NCBI GenBank assembly: GCA_018398765.1
Contig: JAHBMJ010000386.1
Coordinates: 1-32,500, forward strand
Origin: Chromera velia
Taxonomy: Eukaryota > Sar > Chromeraceae
Length of the DNA: 32,500 nucleotides
Reading direction: 5' to 3'
Part shown: positions 20,621 through 31,078 of the stretch, one piece after another
How the letters are laid out: the number at the start of each line of letters is the position of its first letter
Numbering within the stretch: position 1 is the first letter of the stretch
Program-made: the position numbers and the translations under genes
The notes under the pieces: model-generated
What the model saw: the letters and a program-made list of their open reading frames with translations, nothing else
Database searches by the model: none
What the model was told of the DNA's origin: nothing

Positions 20621-21403
20621 ATGTTTTTGGTAGGTCTCAGGTCTGAGACCTCATTTCATGAATCTGCTCTCACACACTCACACCGAGGTGACCATGTCTC
20701 TCCCTTCTTGCACGCAGACTGCCCTCGCACACCAAACAGACCCCAGACCTATTTGTATGGAGTAGGGGGGGTGATGAGGCGAGAGCAGTTCTGGAGGGGC
20801 ACACACCCGACGCACACAGGGCAGGTGCACACAGGCAGACCGATCCCTCGGAGTCCAAGGCCCCTCAGCCAGAGGGACGCCACGCCACCGAGAGGGGGGG
20901 AGGGAAAGCCAGCAGAAACGCCGCAGGTGGTAAGAGAGGTCGTCAATCGTGCACTCCAGACAACCCCCGCCCCGACAGGCGGAAAGCACCGCAGGAGGAT
21001 CAGACGCCAGCAGGAGATGCAGGAGGAAAGGAAGGAAGAAGCCGAGTTGGACCCATACCAACCCCGCGACCTCAGTGAAGAGGAGGCGCTGCGAATCGGC
21101 ATCGCGGCCTCGATGACGGAGGTGGCCTCCCTCTCCTCCTCCAACTCTCCTGCTCCCTCTTCCGCCGCTCCCTCGAACCATGCTTCATCAGCCTCAGTTG
21201 CCCCCCCCCCATCCGACCCCGTGGTTGGTGGCTCGTCTCACCCCCCTACACAGCAGCAGGACGGGGGCGCATCCTCTCCACCATCCGCACAGCCGAAGAT
21301 TTCGAACGCGGGGCTGACTGATGATGAAGCCCTCAAGAAAGGGATCGAAGGCTCGCGCATGCCGGGGGCGAGTGGGGTGCTTTTTGCCCCCCCCTCTGCA
21401 TAG
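20621..21403 (+). pseudogene. Low-complexity ORF with two ubiquitin-interacting-motif-like segments, interrupted by a foldback element
   Basis: Open plus-strand frame with a basic middle region ([19 protein letters not shown]), then [18 protein letters not shown] (about 21068-21121) and later [15 protein letters not shown] (about 21310-21354), separated by a Ser/Pro-rich linker. Each short segment has an acidic run, Leu, then Gly and Ser at UIM-like spacing, though UIMs normally have Ala where these have Gly. The second segment stops where the 21354-21812 foldback begins. The Ser/Pro-rich coding character resumes after it (about 21815-22040, with a TAA after SPPSIQL), so the ORF was probably continuous before insertion. 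Possibly the gag-like ORF1 of the plus-strand retroelement whose RT remnant is at 28267-29727. Function unknown; the true start is uncertain. Confidence 0.4.
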
Positions 21404-21812
21404 GAGACCGGCGCTTTTCCGCAAAAAACTCGTTCTCATAATTGGTAAAGAGTTAGAAGCTGAAACTTTGTGTAAGAAGACGTTATAACGATAGAAAAAG
21501 AACTATGGAACAGATTTTTTATATCATTTCTAGAAATATAGGCTGCTATACAAATTTTGTGAGTTTCATACTGTTTTTCTTACTATTAGGAACCGTTAAA
21601 AAATGGTCCAAAAATCAAAAAAATTGTATGGCAGCCTATGTTTTTAGAAATGATATAAAAAATCTGTTCTATAGTTCTTTTACTCTCGTTACAACGTCTT
21701 CTTATACAAAGTTTCAGCTTCTAATTCCTTACCAATTATGAGAACGAGTTTTTTACGGGAATACGCCGCTTTAAGGGGGCAAAAAGCACCCCACTTGCCC
21801 CTGGCATGCGCG
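21354..21812. mobile_element. 459-bp foldback element with arms of about 200 bp
   Basis: A long near-palindrome. The left arm (21354 to about 21561) and right arm (about 21612 to 21812) are inverted copies, starting CGCGCATGCC and ending GGCATGCGCG. Both arms contain GTGGGGTGCTTTTTGCCCCC, then CAAAAAACTCGTTCTCATAA-type sequence (AAAAAACTCG on the outside strand) and GAACAGATTTTTTATATCAT. The loop is about 50 bp. GCGC next to both ends could be a 4-bp target duplication but is itself palindromic. A half copy lies at 15839-16065. No coding capacity; it interrupts a coding frame. Confidence 0.85.
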
Positions 21813-22196
21813 GTGTTGGAGACGCCCACCCCATCTGCCCGTCCGGACCCAACCTCTTCATCTTCCTCTTCCTCATCGATGTTCGCTCACGCCCCCTCCG
21901 CTCCCTCCCACATCGCCCCACTGTCCCATACCGACCCCACCCCGCCCCCCAACGCCACACCCGCACAGGCAGGAGTCTCCTCCTCCACGGTTCTGATAAA
22001 GGAAACTGGTGCCCCCTCTCCCCCCTCTATACAGTTATAAGTCGCTGGTGTCTCCTCTCACCACGCAGCATAGTTATAAGCTGTAGGGGCCGCCTCCCCC
22101 TCCTCTGCATAGTGGCAGGCTGCTGATGGCTCCTCTTCCCCCTCTACACAGTTGCAGGATGCTGATATCTACTCTTCCTCCTCTGCATCATGAGTT
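21813..22196 (+). repeat. Downstream ORF piece and first block of the 45-bp minisatellite
   Basis: The plus frame continues as Ser/Pro/Thr-rich protein (PTPSARPDPT, then about eight Ser) to a TAA near 22038. Then come diverged repeats of a CTCCTCT.CCCCCTCTGCACAG unit of about 45-48 bp, with stops. The array is broken at about 22197 by unrelated DNA and resumes at about 23265. Confidence 0.6.
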
Positions 22197-23264
22197 AATA
22201 TCTGTCGGAGTGTATCTGAATACACACTCCGAACTTAAGTGTAGGAGGGCTGACACTCCGGCAATGATGGTACACACTTCAGATTTCGGTCCTAGCGCTG
22301 TGACACACCGATAAAGATGACACACACCAGAAATAGGTGGTCTAGAGGCCATAACCGGCATAACAACTTGATTGCCACCAGGCATAACCGAGTAGCTCTG
22401 AGATGCTTCTAGGAAGCATAAGAGCAGAATGCACAAGTAGAGAAACGTGGGAATCTAGTATGAAGCAGCATAGTGCAGAGCAATACCCATAGAGGGGCGT
22501 TGAGAAGAGGACACAGACGGAGACGGAAAAAGACAACAGCAACAATGAGCCGAATACTTCTATAGTTGACACTCTACAGACGATTAAAAGTGAACATGCA
22601 GACATATAGTATACACTGTATATATATGATACACATGGACCAACCTTCTCTGTAGGTCTTTGCAGGGATGCATTGAAAGCTACAGGCTGCAAGAAAGAAC
22701 CGCATACAAGCGTGTGACTGAGCAAATTCTGAGTCATAACAGTACAACGAGGCTGTTTAAATGAATAGCCGAAAAGAAGAGATCATGATGGACTGCTGAT
22801 AGTGAGTCAGAAAATGCCTTGTCATCAGATGATCATAATGAAGATCAAGATTGAGATCAGGGCAGAGCGAGTCCGAAAAGAGGAAGAGGTCATACTAGGG
22901 GAACCAGAAAACGCTAAAAAACACAGAAAGACATATGTACAGTCACACTTATCATATAAAAACTGAATTAAAAAATTATAAAAATAGATTTCCATAAACT
23001 TTTTTCCCTAGGAAATTTAAAGAATAAACCAAGCTACCTACTTCAAGTTATAAAAAAAATAATTCTATTTTTTTTTTTTTAAAATAAAAATCATAGGTGG
23101 TTTGATTTAGAGAACACACTCCGACAATAGGTCTAGCTCGTGTAACACTCCACCTGAATATACTCCAATAGACATACTCCGATTGACACACTCCAAAAAC
23201 ATACTCTGCAAAATACAGTCTGATTTTGGGTCCTAAGCCCGGAACACTCCAAGAGTTACCGTCC
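22197..23264. mobile_element. About 1-kb AT-rich insertion within the minisatellite, with ACACTCC-motif ends
   Basis: The minisatellite stops at about 22196 and resumes at about 23265. The sequence between is different and AT-rich, with a poly-T/A stretch near 23046-23090. Its ends carry many ACACTCC/ATACTCC words (for example 22225, 22251, 23112, 23140, 23156, 23176, 23193, 23242) and a shared block (CAGATTTCGGTCCTAGCGC at 22280 and CTGATTTTGGGTCCTAAGC at 23220) in direct orientation. The open minus frame (22342-22737) shows no recognisable sequence. Insertion is inferred from the interruption; the element type is unknown. Confidence 0.5.
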
Positions 23265-23820
23265 CACGTTCTGCACAGTTGCAGGATGCTGATATCTACT
23301 CTTCTCCCTCTGCACAGTGGCAGGCTGCTGATGGCTTCTCTTCCCCCTCTGCACAGTTATAGGATGCTGATATCTACTCTTCCCCCTCTGCACAGATGCA
23401 GGACGATGATGTCTACTCTTCCTCCTCTGCATAGTTGCCGGCTGCTGATATCTCCTCTACCCCCTCTGTACACACACCAGCCGCTGGTGTCCGCTTGCCC
23501 CCCTCTGCACAGCTAAAGGCAGAGGGTGCCTCCCCGCTCCCCTCAGAGAGTCTGTACAGCCATCGGCAACTGCTGTCACATCTCCCCTCTATGCATAGTC
23601 ACAAGCAGCTGGTGTCTCCTTTCCCCCCTCTGCACAGTTGTAGGCAGCAGGTATCTTGTCTCCCCCCTCTGCACAGCCGCACACCGCTGGTGCCTCCTCT
23701 TCCCCCGCTGTGCAGCTGAAAGCTACTAGTGCCTCCTCTCCCCCCTCTGCAAGGCTGAAGGCGACTGGTGTTTCCTCTCCTCCCTCCGCACAGTTGAAGG
23801 CTGCCCGAGCCTTGCACTCC
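23265..23820 (+). repeat. 45-48 bp coding minisatellite, second block
   Basis: About eleven diverged copies of a unit around CCCCCTCTGCACAGTTGCAG. In the best plus-strand frame each unit encodes [12 protein letters not shown]-type peptide; frame changes and stops show it is decaying in the first half and open in the second. Confidence 0.85.
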
Positions 23821-24510
23821 CCCACCGAAATTTTGCGGGTCTCGAAGGATGAAGACATCTCCTCTTCCTCCTCAGACCAATCCAAGGCCGCCTCCGTCTC
23901 ATCGCCCCTCAAGCTGAACCCAAATGCCCCCCCGTTTGTACTGCTAATGCCCATTCCACCAGCCCCCACAGCCCCGCAGCAGGGAAGCCTCTCCGACCCG
24001 CGGCCAGCCACACGGCCAATCATGGGGTTCTCAGAGAACTTGGAGGAGGACTGGCCATTCAAAGAGTCTGAGGAAGACGAACGAGTGCTCAGATGCAGAC
24101 GAGTAAGCACCTGTTTTATTCTACCACACACCCTCCCCCACAGATGACAACCACCAGTCACCAACCCACGGATGGCAGGGGTACCCCCCCTCCTCCCGCT
24201 CCTCCCCACTCCGCCTCCACCCTACCAACGCATGGACATAGACCCCAGGCTACTCTCGACCCCAATCAAAGCAGCAGCTGACACAAAGCAGGCGGAGGAC
24301 CACGGGAGCGACACAAACTGTCAGGTGAACACGAAGGCGAGGAAAGAGAGGAGGGAGCAAGGAGAGGAGTCTTGGGGGTCCCGGGGACCCCGCCCCCAGC
24401 CGATATGCTCGACAGATGCAAGTGGAGAGCAGACAGGAAGGAGGAGGAAAAGAAGGACTGAAAAGGACGGGAAAATCTCTAATAAAAGAGGTAGCAGCAG
24501 CCCTAGCTAG
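23656..24510 (+). pseudogene. C-terminal part of the low-complexity ORF downstream of the minisatellite
   Basis: Plus-strand frame open except for one TGA at 24145-24147. It begins with the repeat peptides (SPPSARLKATG), then an acidic Ser-rich stretch (KDEDISSSSSDQSKAA), a Pro-rich part, an acidic segment (SENLEEDWPFKESEEDE), and a basic tail (RRRKRRTEKDGKISNKR) ending at TAG 24508-24510. No domain recognised. Similar composition to the ORF at 20621-21403 suggests the two are parts of one protein split by insertions. The antisense strand is also open here because of the repeat composition. Confidence 0.4.
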
Positions 24511-26055
24511 GAGTAAAAGGCTAGCCGGCAGACAGCGGGGGAGGAAGGAAGAGGAAAAAGGCTAGGGGGCTGCACTTAGTCTTATATATAAAATTTAATT
24601 CTACCCCAATTTCGGTCATCTCGAATAGGAACCTAAATGATTGATATACACAAACGGCTGAAACTACCAGATAAAGCACATCATGTTGAATTACGTTGGG
24701 CGGTTTACATCTATGCAATCATGATGTTGGGCTACATTGTGGTGTCTCAAAGTTGAACGATGTCATCTCACCAGGTTTTGTTGGGCGTTGGGCTATGTTA
24801 GGCCTGTTGAGCGGTGCCCAACAGTACAAATTGCCAAAGAGTAGCGTAAGATCACTTTAAAGTGCACAACAGACTACAACAGACATTGTAGAGCTTTTTA
24901 GACCAACTAAAAAGCATGCAATCAACACAACCGAAATTCAAGCTAAATGTTGCTTTAATATGAGCTTTACACTCTTTATCTAGGGTAATTAATCGACTTA
25001 AAATATTATTAAATGAATTTCAGGGGTTACACATAGGGTATATTAGTAATTTAACGTCACCCCTACACTAAAAACCATTTTTTTAGGACTTATTACATTA
25101 AATTACTTCAAACAAAGTCAACATCTCATCAAAATACTCACTGGTTCACTTGTAATCTGCAATAAAAGTTTTATCTCCAGGTGATATCTAGAAAGGGCTC
25201 GTAAACTTGTAATCCGTAATATATAGTAAAATTGAGTAAACAGCCCCCCTCCCTGAACCTTCATTCAAAAAACAAAAAAAAACCGTCATGATACGATAAT
25301 GTCATCACTAGACTTCAATCTCAACATCTATGACAACATCAGGGTCCTTGATGAGAAGCTTTTTAAACGCTTCTTCAACTTTTTGCAGCTCATCCTCCTC
25401 CATGAACAGACTTTTTCCCTAGCCTTTTCCTACGACTTTTGTATAGTGCAACCAATAAAAAACAACAGACTGAGTAAGACTAATAGTATTAAGGCAAATT
25501 TTGGGCTATAATAGAACCAGGCTCGTGGTGGCTGCTGTTGCTGTGCGGCCTCCCGAGAGAGGCCGAGTAGTCAACTTAACGCCTCTTCCATCAGTCTCCC
25601 CCCCTCCTTTTGCCCCTAAATCCTCAGCTTGAATCCCTGATAGGAGCTCAAAAGACTGCAGAAGAAGAGAATTAACAATTTTTATTGTTTTTTGTATGAG
25701 CTACAGCGGGAAGCCTTGTGCTTTCTGGGAGATAGGTGATGGCATGCAAGGAAAAAAAATATTGGTGGTCTTTCAAAAGATGTTGTAATCTCATAATCCG
25801 TAATCAGTTGTAAGAGACATACCATAAAAGGGGGGGTATATGATTATTTTTTCCCACAATCATACTTAATTTCACCAGTCCCCCGGGATTCAAGCTTTTT
25901 AAGATGAACCACGTTCCTTTAGCCTGAAATCTTTATATAATCTATGTTTTTATTATATGTTTTGTATGATCTTACCCTAGGATCTTACCTATAAAATCTC
26001 AATCATAATTGAAATAATCGAATACCCTAAACTCTTTATAGAATGTATAAAACTA

Positions 26056-26633
26056 GGGGGGGCACTTCAGCCGGTTACACCATGGTTAGTGACCCTACAC
26101 CCCTCTCTCTACAATGTGTAATATATAACCATCAGTCAAACGTGGTGCCAATCGATTAGTTATGTTTGGGTACTCACAAAACTGGCTTCAAGATTGTTAA
26201 ACAATTCTGGTTATGATCAAAAATGATGAAAAATGATGTGTCACACTCACTTTGCTCCCAAACCCCCCGTAACTGGCCCGGGGTAACCTGTAACCTTTTT
26301 TGACCCCCCTCAAAAATGAAGTAACCTCCCTCAAAAAGCATTTAAACGTGTTCTAAACATTATTTTGAATGTTTTTAATAGTTGAAAATTTGGTCGGTTA
26401 CTGAGTTTAAAATGCTCGTAACCGGGTAACCTGTAACCTCTTTGTGTAACAAAGATAAAAAGGGGGTAACCTAAAGTAACTACGTAGCCTACACTTCAAA
26501 AACATCAGATTTTGACGTAACTTGACCAAGTAGAGCTCCAGGTTGCCGGACTAGCTCGCAAAAATTTCTTTTTGTTCATATTTTATGTTATTTTAGGCTC
26601 AAAATCTACCATAACCTTCCAGAGTGCCCCCCC
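26056..26633. repeat. Possible nested inverted-repeat element
   Basis: Left end GGGGGGGCACTTCAGCCGGTTA (26056-26077) and right end at about 26612-26633 are imperfect inverted copies (GGGGGGGCACTCTGGAAGGTTA on the minus strand). The flanks (TATAAAACTA, TTTTAGTATAAAA) are also partly inverted. This may be a 578-bp element nested in the 2.25-kb one. Confidence 0.4.
26269..26521 (+). repeat. GTAAC(C) motif cluster
   Basis: Eleven GTAAC words in about 250 bp on the plus strand (26269, 26283, 26290, 26321, 26418, 26426, 26433, 26446, 26466, 26476, 26517), many as GGTAACCTGTAACC pairs. It looks like a degenerate short repeat or an array of binding sites. Confidence 0.7.
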
Positions 26634-27001
26634 TTTTAGTATAAAATCGTTCAAAGTTGTTTGAAAGTGAGGGGCGGTATTAAGACCTTTAACCTTTAAA
26701 AAATGTGGCTCATTTTCAAACAACAATTTTTTACGTTTCATAAAGAGTATAAAGCTCATATTGGAGCAACATTGAGCTCTAATTTTATTCTTTTTGATTA
26801 CATGCTTTTTAGTTGGTCTAAAAGGCTCTACAATGTCTGTTGTGCACTTTAAAGTGATGTTGGGCTACTATACTGTTCGGTACCGCCCAACAGGCCCAAC
26901 ACAGCCCAACAGATCCTAAGCCCAACAGAACCTGGCGACAGAGCTGGGGGAGATAAAAACATAGCCCAACATTTGAAAAACAAAGTTTTAACTAACCTAA
27001 C

Positions 27002-28003
27002 ATGATGCTTCAAAATCTGCTTCATATACTAGTTTCAATGGTTTCTTCATATTCCATCTATAACATTTTAAGAGATATAGTTAAAGCAGGGGGGGCATCT
27101 AAAGTGCGGCCCCTTAAGGAAGAAGGCGAGTCCTATATGGAAGACAGTGATACAGAGAGTATGCCGGGGGCGGTAGTCTCTGATGCAGACGGCTCAGACA
27201 GAGAAGAAGAGGAGGAGGAGAGGAAAGACAGGAGAAGGCACGATATGGTGATAGCACGAGGCCCTACAGCCCCTACAGCCCCCTCCCATACATGCGATGA
27301 AGCAACCTAAAATGAATGCTGCGACTGCCACAGAAAAGGAAATAAACGAGCGAGGTATGTCAGTTGTAGATGTATGCAGCTCAGAGGTTGTAATAAAGGG
27401 GGCAAGCACTGTCCACTCAGTGACCCCGTAGAGATACGCGTGTATCCAGTGGATAAACGACAGTGTGCGTATGCACAGGATGAGCAGAGCATTGAAGGAG
27501 GGCAGAGAAAAGGACAAAGGGGGGGAGGCCCAGAGGACGGGGGCAACAGACAGGAGAGAGATGAAGAAAGGCCCCCCCAGAGTCAGGGCCCAGCTGCCTC
27601 TGAGCAGCCAAAGAGAGACAAGACTGCAGGCAACCCACCCGCCCAGAGCTAGGGCAGAGGAAGGAGATGAGCGAATAAGGGAGACGTATGCCTTGTTCGA
27701 GCGACGGCTTCGCGAGAGGGGGGGCTCTATGTTGGAGAGGTGACATACGTTACACACCGATAAATGATACTCCAGCTGCTTAGCACAATAGAAGGGGAGG
27801 TGGGGAAGGTGTGGAGGCCGAAGGGCACACCCAGAGACCAGCAAGTGAAGGACTTCTATCGATCCCTCGTCTTTGCAGGAGCACAGCCGGAAGGTCACAC
27901 AGCGGTGCTAGAAACCTTCTCTAGGAAGAAAGGGGTGGTGTGCGTAAACCTCTCTGAGGCAGCAAAAGAGGCAAATATGAGGGAGGAGGAAGAAACGCTG
28001 TAG
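27002..28003 (+). pseudogene. Broken ORF upstream of the RT remnant
   Basis: Three open stretches share one plus-strand frame (27002-27310, 27374-27652, 27764-28003), separated by stops. The first is acidic (ESYMEDSDTES, then SDREEEEEERKDRRRHD). A read-through segment at 27316-27418 is Cys-rich (ECCDC, SCRC, RGC, KHC). The third (GEVGKVWRPKGTPRDQQVKD) resembles no family I can name. A competing frame at 27465-27743 also reads well (ERIRETYALFERRLRERGG), so a frameshift is likely. The polymerase palm expected upstream of the RT remnant is not found, suggesting an internal deletion near 28003-28267. Confidence 0.4.
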
Positions 28004-28266
28004 GCAGGAGTGGCAAGGGCCGCACAAAGATGGTGGGAGGGAGGGGGAACAGACATGACACAGCAGGAGGCCGCAGGGCAGGGGAGGGAAAGGGAAGGGG
28101 GTCAAGGGACTCTTGAAGGGAGCCAAAACGCCTCAAGAAAAGGAAAACGGGGGAGATCAGGGCTATAGATAGGAGGGAAGAAGACAAGTCAACGGGACGC
28201 AGCTAGGGCCGCAGTGGAGGGCGAGAGCCTGAGAGAAAGTCCCAGAGTCACCAGGGGAGAGACTCA

Positions 28267-29727
28267 GTGCTGCAGTCTGAGAGGGGTCCAGCCATAAGCT
28301 ACTTCCCCGAGCCTGATAAAACAATTCTCACAGTCCCAGCACGGTTTATGGAAGAAGTCAAGAGGGTGTTTGCCGACTTTTTACCTAAGGAAGAGGGGAG
28401 AAAAGGAATGACCATAGTGACAAGGTGCAGACTCCTAGGAGGATTTATGGGAGATGAAGTGGAGAAAGAGAAGTGAGTGAGAAAGAAGGTGGAAGAGTTC
28501 GTGAAGAAAACGGAAAGAGTGGCTGAAGCAGCTGTGCACACGCCCTAGGAAGTATACATGGTGTACGTTAAGTCATAACAGCAGGAGTGGGGGTTCCTGC
28601 AGAGGGTCATACAGGCAAGGGGGGAACAGTTTAATCCCCTCGAGGCAGCCATTTGAGACAGGCTACTCCCAGCCTTGCTGTTCGGGAGGCCCCGCAACAG
28701 CCCCCCCACCACCGCAGAGCAATAGATGCGAGAGGTCAGTGCACTGCGAGTTAGACTGGGGGGGATGGGGATTGACAATCCCAAGACAGAAAAGGGGGAA
28801 GCGAGAGCGACGTCTCAAACTGTAGTAACCAGAGAGCTCACACAGGCCATTCAAGAAGGAAGAGAGGTAGAGGAGGAAAAAGAAAGAGAGGAAAGGAAGG
28901 AGGCCCGCAAAGAACACAGCAAGAGGAAGAGGGCGGAGGAGAAAGAAAAATGGGAGAGGGTGAAAGAAACGGAAGTTCCGGGGGTGACGGGGGAGCAAAG
29001 GAGAGCAGTCAGAGACGCAAAGGCAAAACGATACTCGGGATGGCTCAGTGTGGTCCTGCGAGAAGCGGACGACATGCTCCTCAACCTGGAAGAGTTCCAA
29101 GATGCCCTCACCCTGCGCTACCAATTTAAAGTACAGGGAGACAAGAGGAATTGCAAGAGGTGTGGGGGCAGCTGGGGGCTGTAGCATGCCCTCAATTGTA
29201 AAAGAGGGGGACATATTGGGAGGAGATACAACGAGGTAAACCAGGCGTGGTGTAACCTGGCAGAGCTGGCGTTCGCATCGGCAGTAGGAAGGGGGGAGCC
29301 AGTAGTGAGGGCAGAGGGAGAGGTACCGGATCGACCGGCCCTTTACGGGGACTTCTCAGTGCGGGGACTCTGGGCAAGGCAGAGGCAAGCAATCCTAGAC
29401 ATAAGGGTGGTTAACACCCAGGCCGCCTCCTATGCATAGGGTGACTGGCAGAAAGTTTTCACCTGGTCAGCCACGGGGAAAAAGGAGCAGTATGCCGAGC
29501 CGTGCAGGGACAAGGGGTACGATTTCATGCCCTTTGTCAGCAGTGTAGATGGGGCCCTCGAAAAAAATACCGAGATGTTCCTAAAGAAGGTAGCACATCT
29601 TGTGAGTCTGAAGTAGGATAGGGCATATGGGCAGGTATGTGCATACATGAAGGCAAGAATGCAGGCAACGCACCACAGAGCAGCCAGCAGATGCCACCCC
29701 ACCACCAGGGAGAGGTGTGAAGAGTGA
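28267..29727 (+). pseudogene. Retroelement pol remnant: RT thumb region, zinc knuckle and nuclease-like domain
   Basis: A single plus-strand frame with premature stops at 28474, 28546, 28576, 28654, 28723, 29182, 29437 and 29614. In order: GPAISYFPEPDKTILTV, a segment that in related pol proteins directly follows the catalytic palm; RLLGGFMGDE; EWGFLQRVIQ; LRVRLGGMGIDNP; a highly charged Glu/Lys/Arg insertion; then CKRC...HALNCKRGG, a zinc-knuckle-like cluster; RRYNEV; and EP, D, LDIRVVN and KKEQY spaced like the acidic and Lys residues of PD-(D/E)XK nucleases. Proteins with this order are common in protist and marine invertebrate genomes, usually annotated as reverse transcriptase; the C-terminus resembles the zinc knuckle plus restriction-like endonuclease of R2/CRE-type non-LTR elements. 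Family and nuclease role are my recognition, not tested. Clearly decayed. Confidence 0.72.
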
Positions 29728-31041
29728 GCATTGAAGGAGGGGCAGCGGCAGTGGTAGCACTCGGATAGAAGGAGTGATGGTCAGCCGCTCCTAACGGCCC
29801 CCCGGGAAAAGGCAAGGTCGTGAGAAGATATGGAGAGCTCATAGGTGGTTGAGGTCGAGTGTATATTGCTAGGCTCTGTTCACTACTATGATACGCCCTA
29901 GGATGCCGCGCCATATTTTAACAAGGCCCAAACGACGTGGATAAACCAACCTTGAAGGTGACTCTATGGGCTTTTTAGGCCCTTTTTTCACCTTTTCTCT
30001 TCAAATAAGCTCTGGAAAGGAAAAAAATGCTAAGGAACGTCTACATATTCTTGGATTTCAAAGATGTACATAAAAGACCGATCGTTCTTTTTCTTGAAAG
30101 ACGTGAAAGAGAGTAGATTTGGAGATACTTTTAAGGTTGGTTCTGGTATCATTTTCTTTGAACCTTGCCTAATTTAGACATTCAACCTAGTATTGAATCC
30201 CTCTCTGACTCTAAAAAAGATGGAATACATGAAATTTTTATTTGAATAAAATTTTGAAAGAAAAATCTTTTTGTATAATATTCATTTTATTTATGTTGTC
30301 CTCTGCCTAGGATTTTTATTCCGGGTTTGTCCTGAAGTCCACTGTCGGGGGACGGCTTCAACATCAGCTTATATTTTAATTATATTGCGGCTAAGTACTA
30401 TTACTATACTGCAGCCACAGTGGTATCGCTGATACCGCTTATTTCATTAACCATAAATAGGAAGTGTGCTAGGAAGTGTGCTGGTTAGCCTTCACTACTA
30501 CTAGTATACTACTAGCCTACTAGCTTTTCTAATGCTAAAACCTAGTCTAAAAGACTAAAACCCAGCTTACGAAGCTCTAGCTCTTTTTTACGATAAATTG
30601 TTGTCCGAGGAGTGACTCAAGAGTCGTTCTTTAGTACATTTTAAGTGGAGCTTCAAGTTGCTTACACTATATTACGTTTTGCCTAGCGTTTTGCAGCTTT
30701 TGCAACTTTTGCTGCTGAAAGCTCAACTCTAACATTAATTCTATTGAATCTATTCTATCCTATCCTAAGCGCACAGTAACACAGAGTAATACTGAAACTA
30801 GTTGTGAATGTGTATAGACATTAAACTATATGCAGGCGTCCAATAGAATATCTCGGCAGCCTCATGCTTGACTGGTAAGACTAGCTAAGACTAGTGGTAA
30901 GACAGGCGAACAGGCTAGTGCGAAGACAGGCAGGCAGACAACCTCTCTTTTCCCGTTAGATCCGGACAAACTTTCGATGCCCGCTGACGGATTACTTGTC
31001 TTTAAATCCCTGTAAAAGATTCCAGTGTAGTACTCTCTCTA

Positions 31042-31078
<37 letters not shown>

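Larger units (their letters stand above)
24724..26972. mobile_element. 2.25-kb element with inverted arms of about 230-256 bp
   Basis: The left arm (24724-24979) and right arm (26741-26972) are inverted copies; ends read ATGTTGGGCTA and TAGCCCAACAT. Shared internal blocks include ACTTTAAAGTGCACAACAGA and TTAGACCAACTAAAAAGCAT. Both arms are rich in TGTTGGGC words. The interior is AT-rich with no coding potential, so the element is non-autonomous. I could not identify a clear target duplication. It separates the low-complexity ORF region from the RT remnant. Confidence 0.85.

Noticed and set aside
22342-22737. 131-codon minus-strand ORF in the 1-kb insertion
   Set aside because: Hydrophobic by base composition, with no start context, homology or motif I recognise.
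23265-23820. CRISPR-like regular repeats
   Set aside because: Units are contiguous degenerate tandem repeats without unique spacers, in a eukaryotic context.
23589-24209. 206-codon minus-strand ORF with EGGEETPVAF-type repeats
   Set aside because: The antisense of the minisatellite; the plus frame continues further and matches the upstream ORF composition better, though neither is proven.
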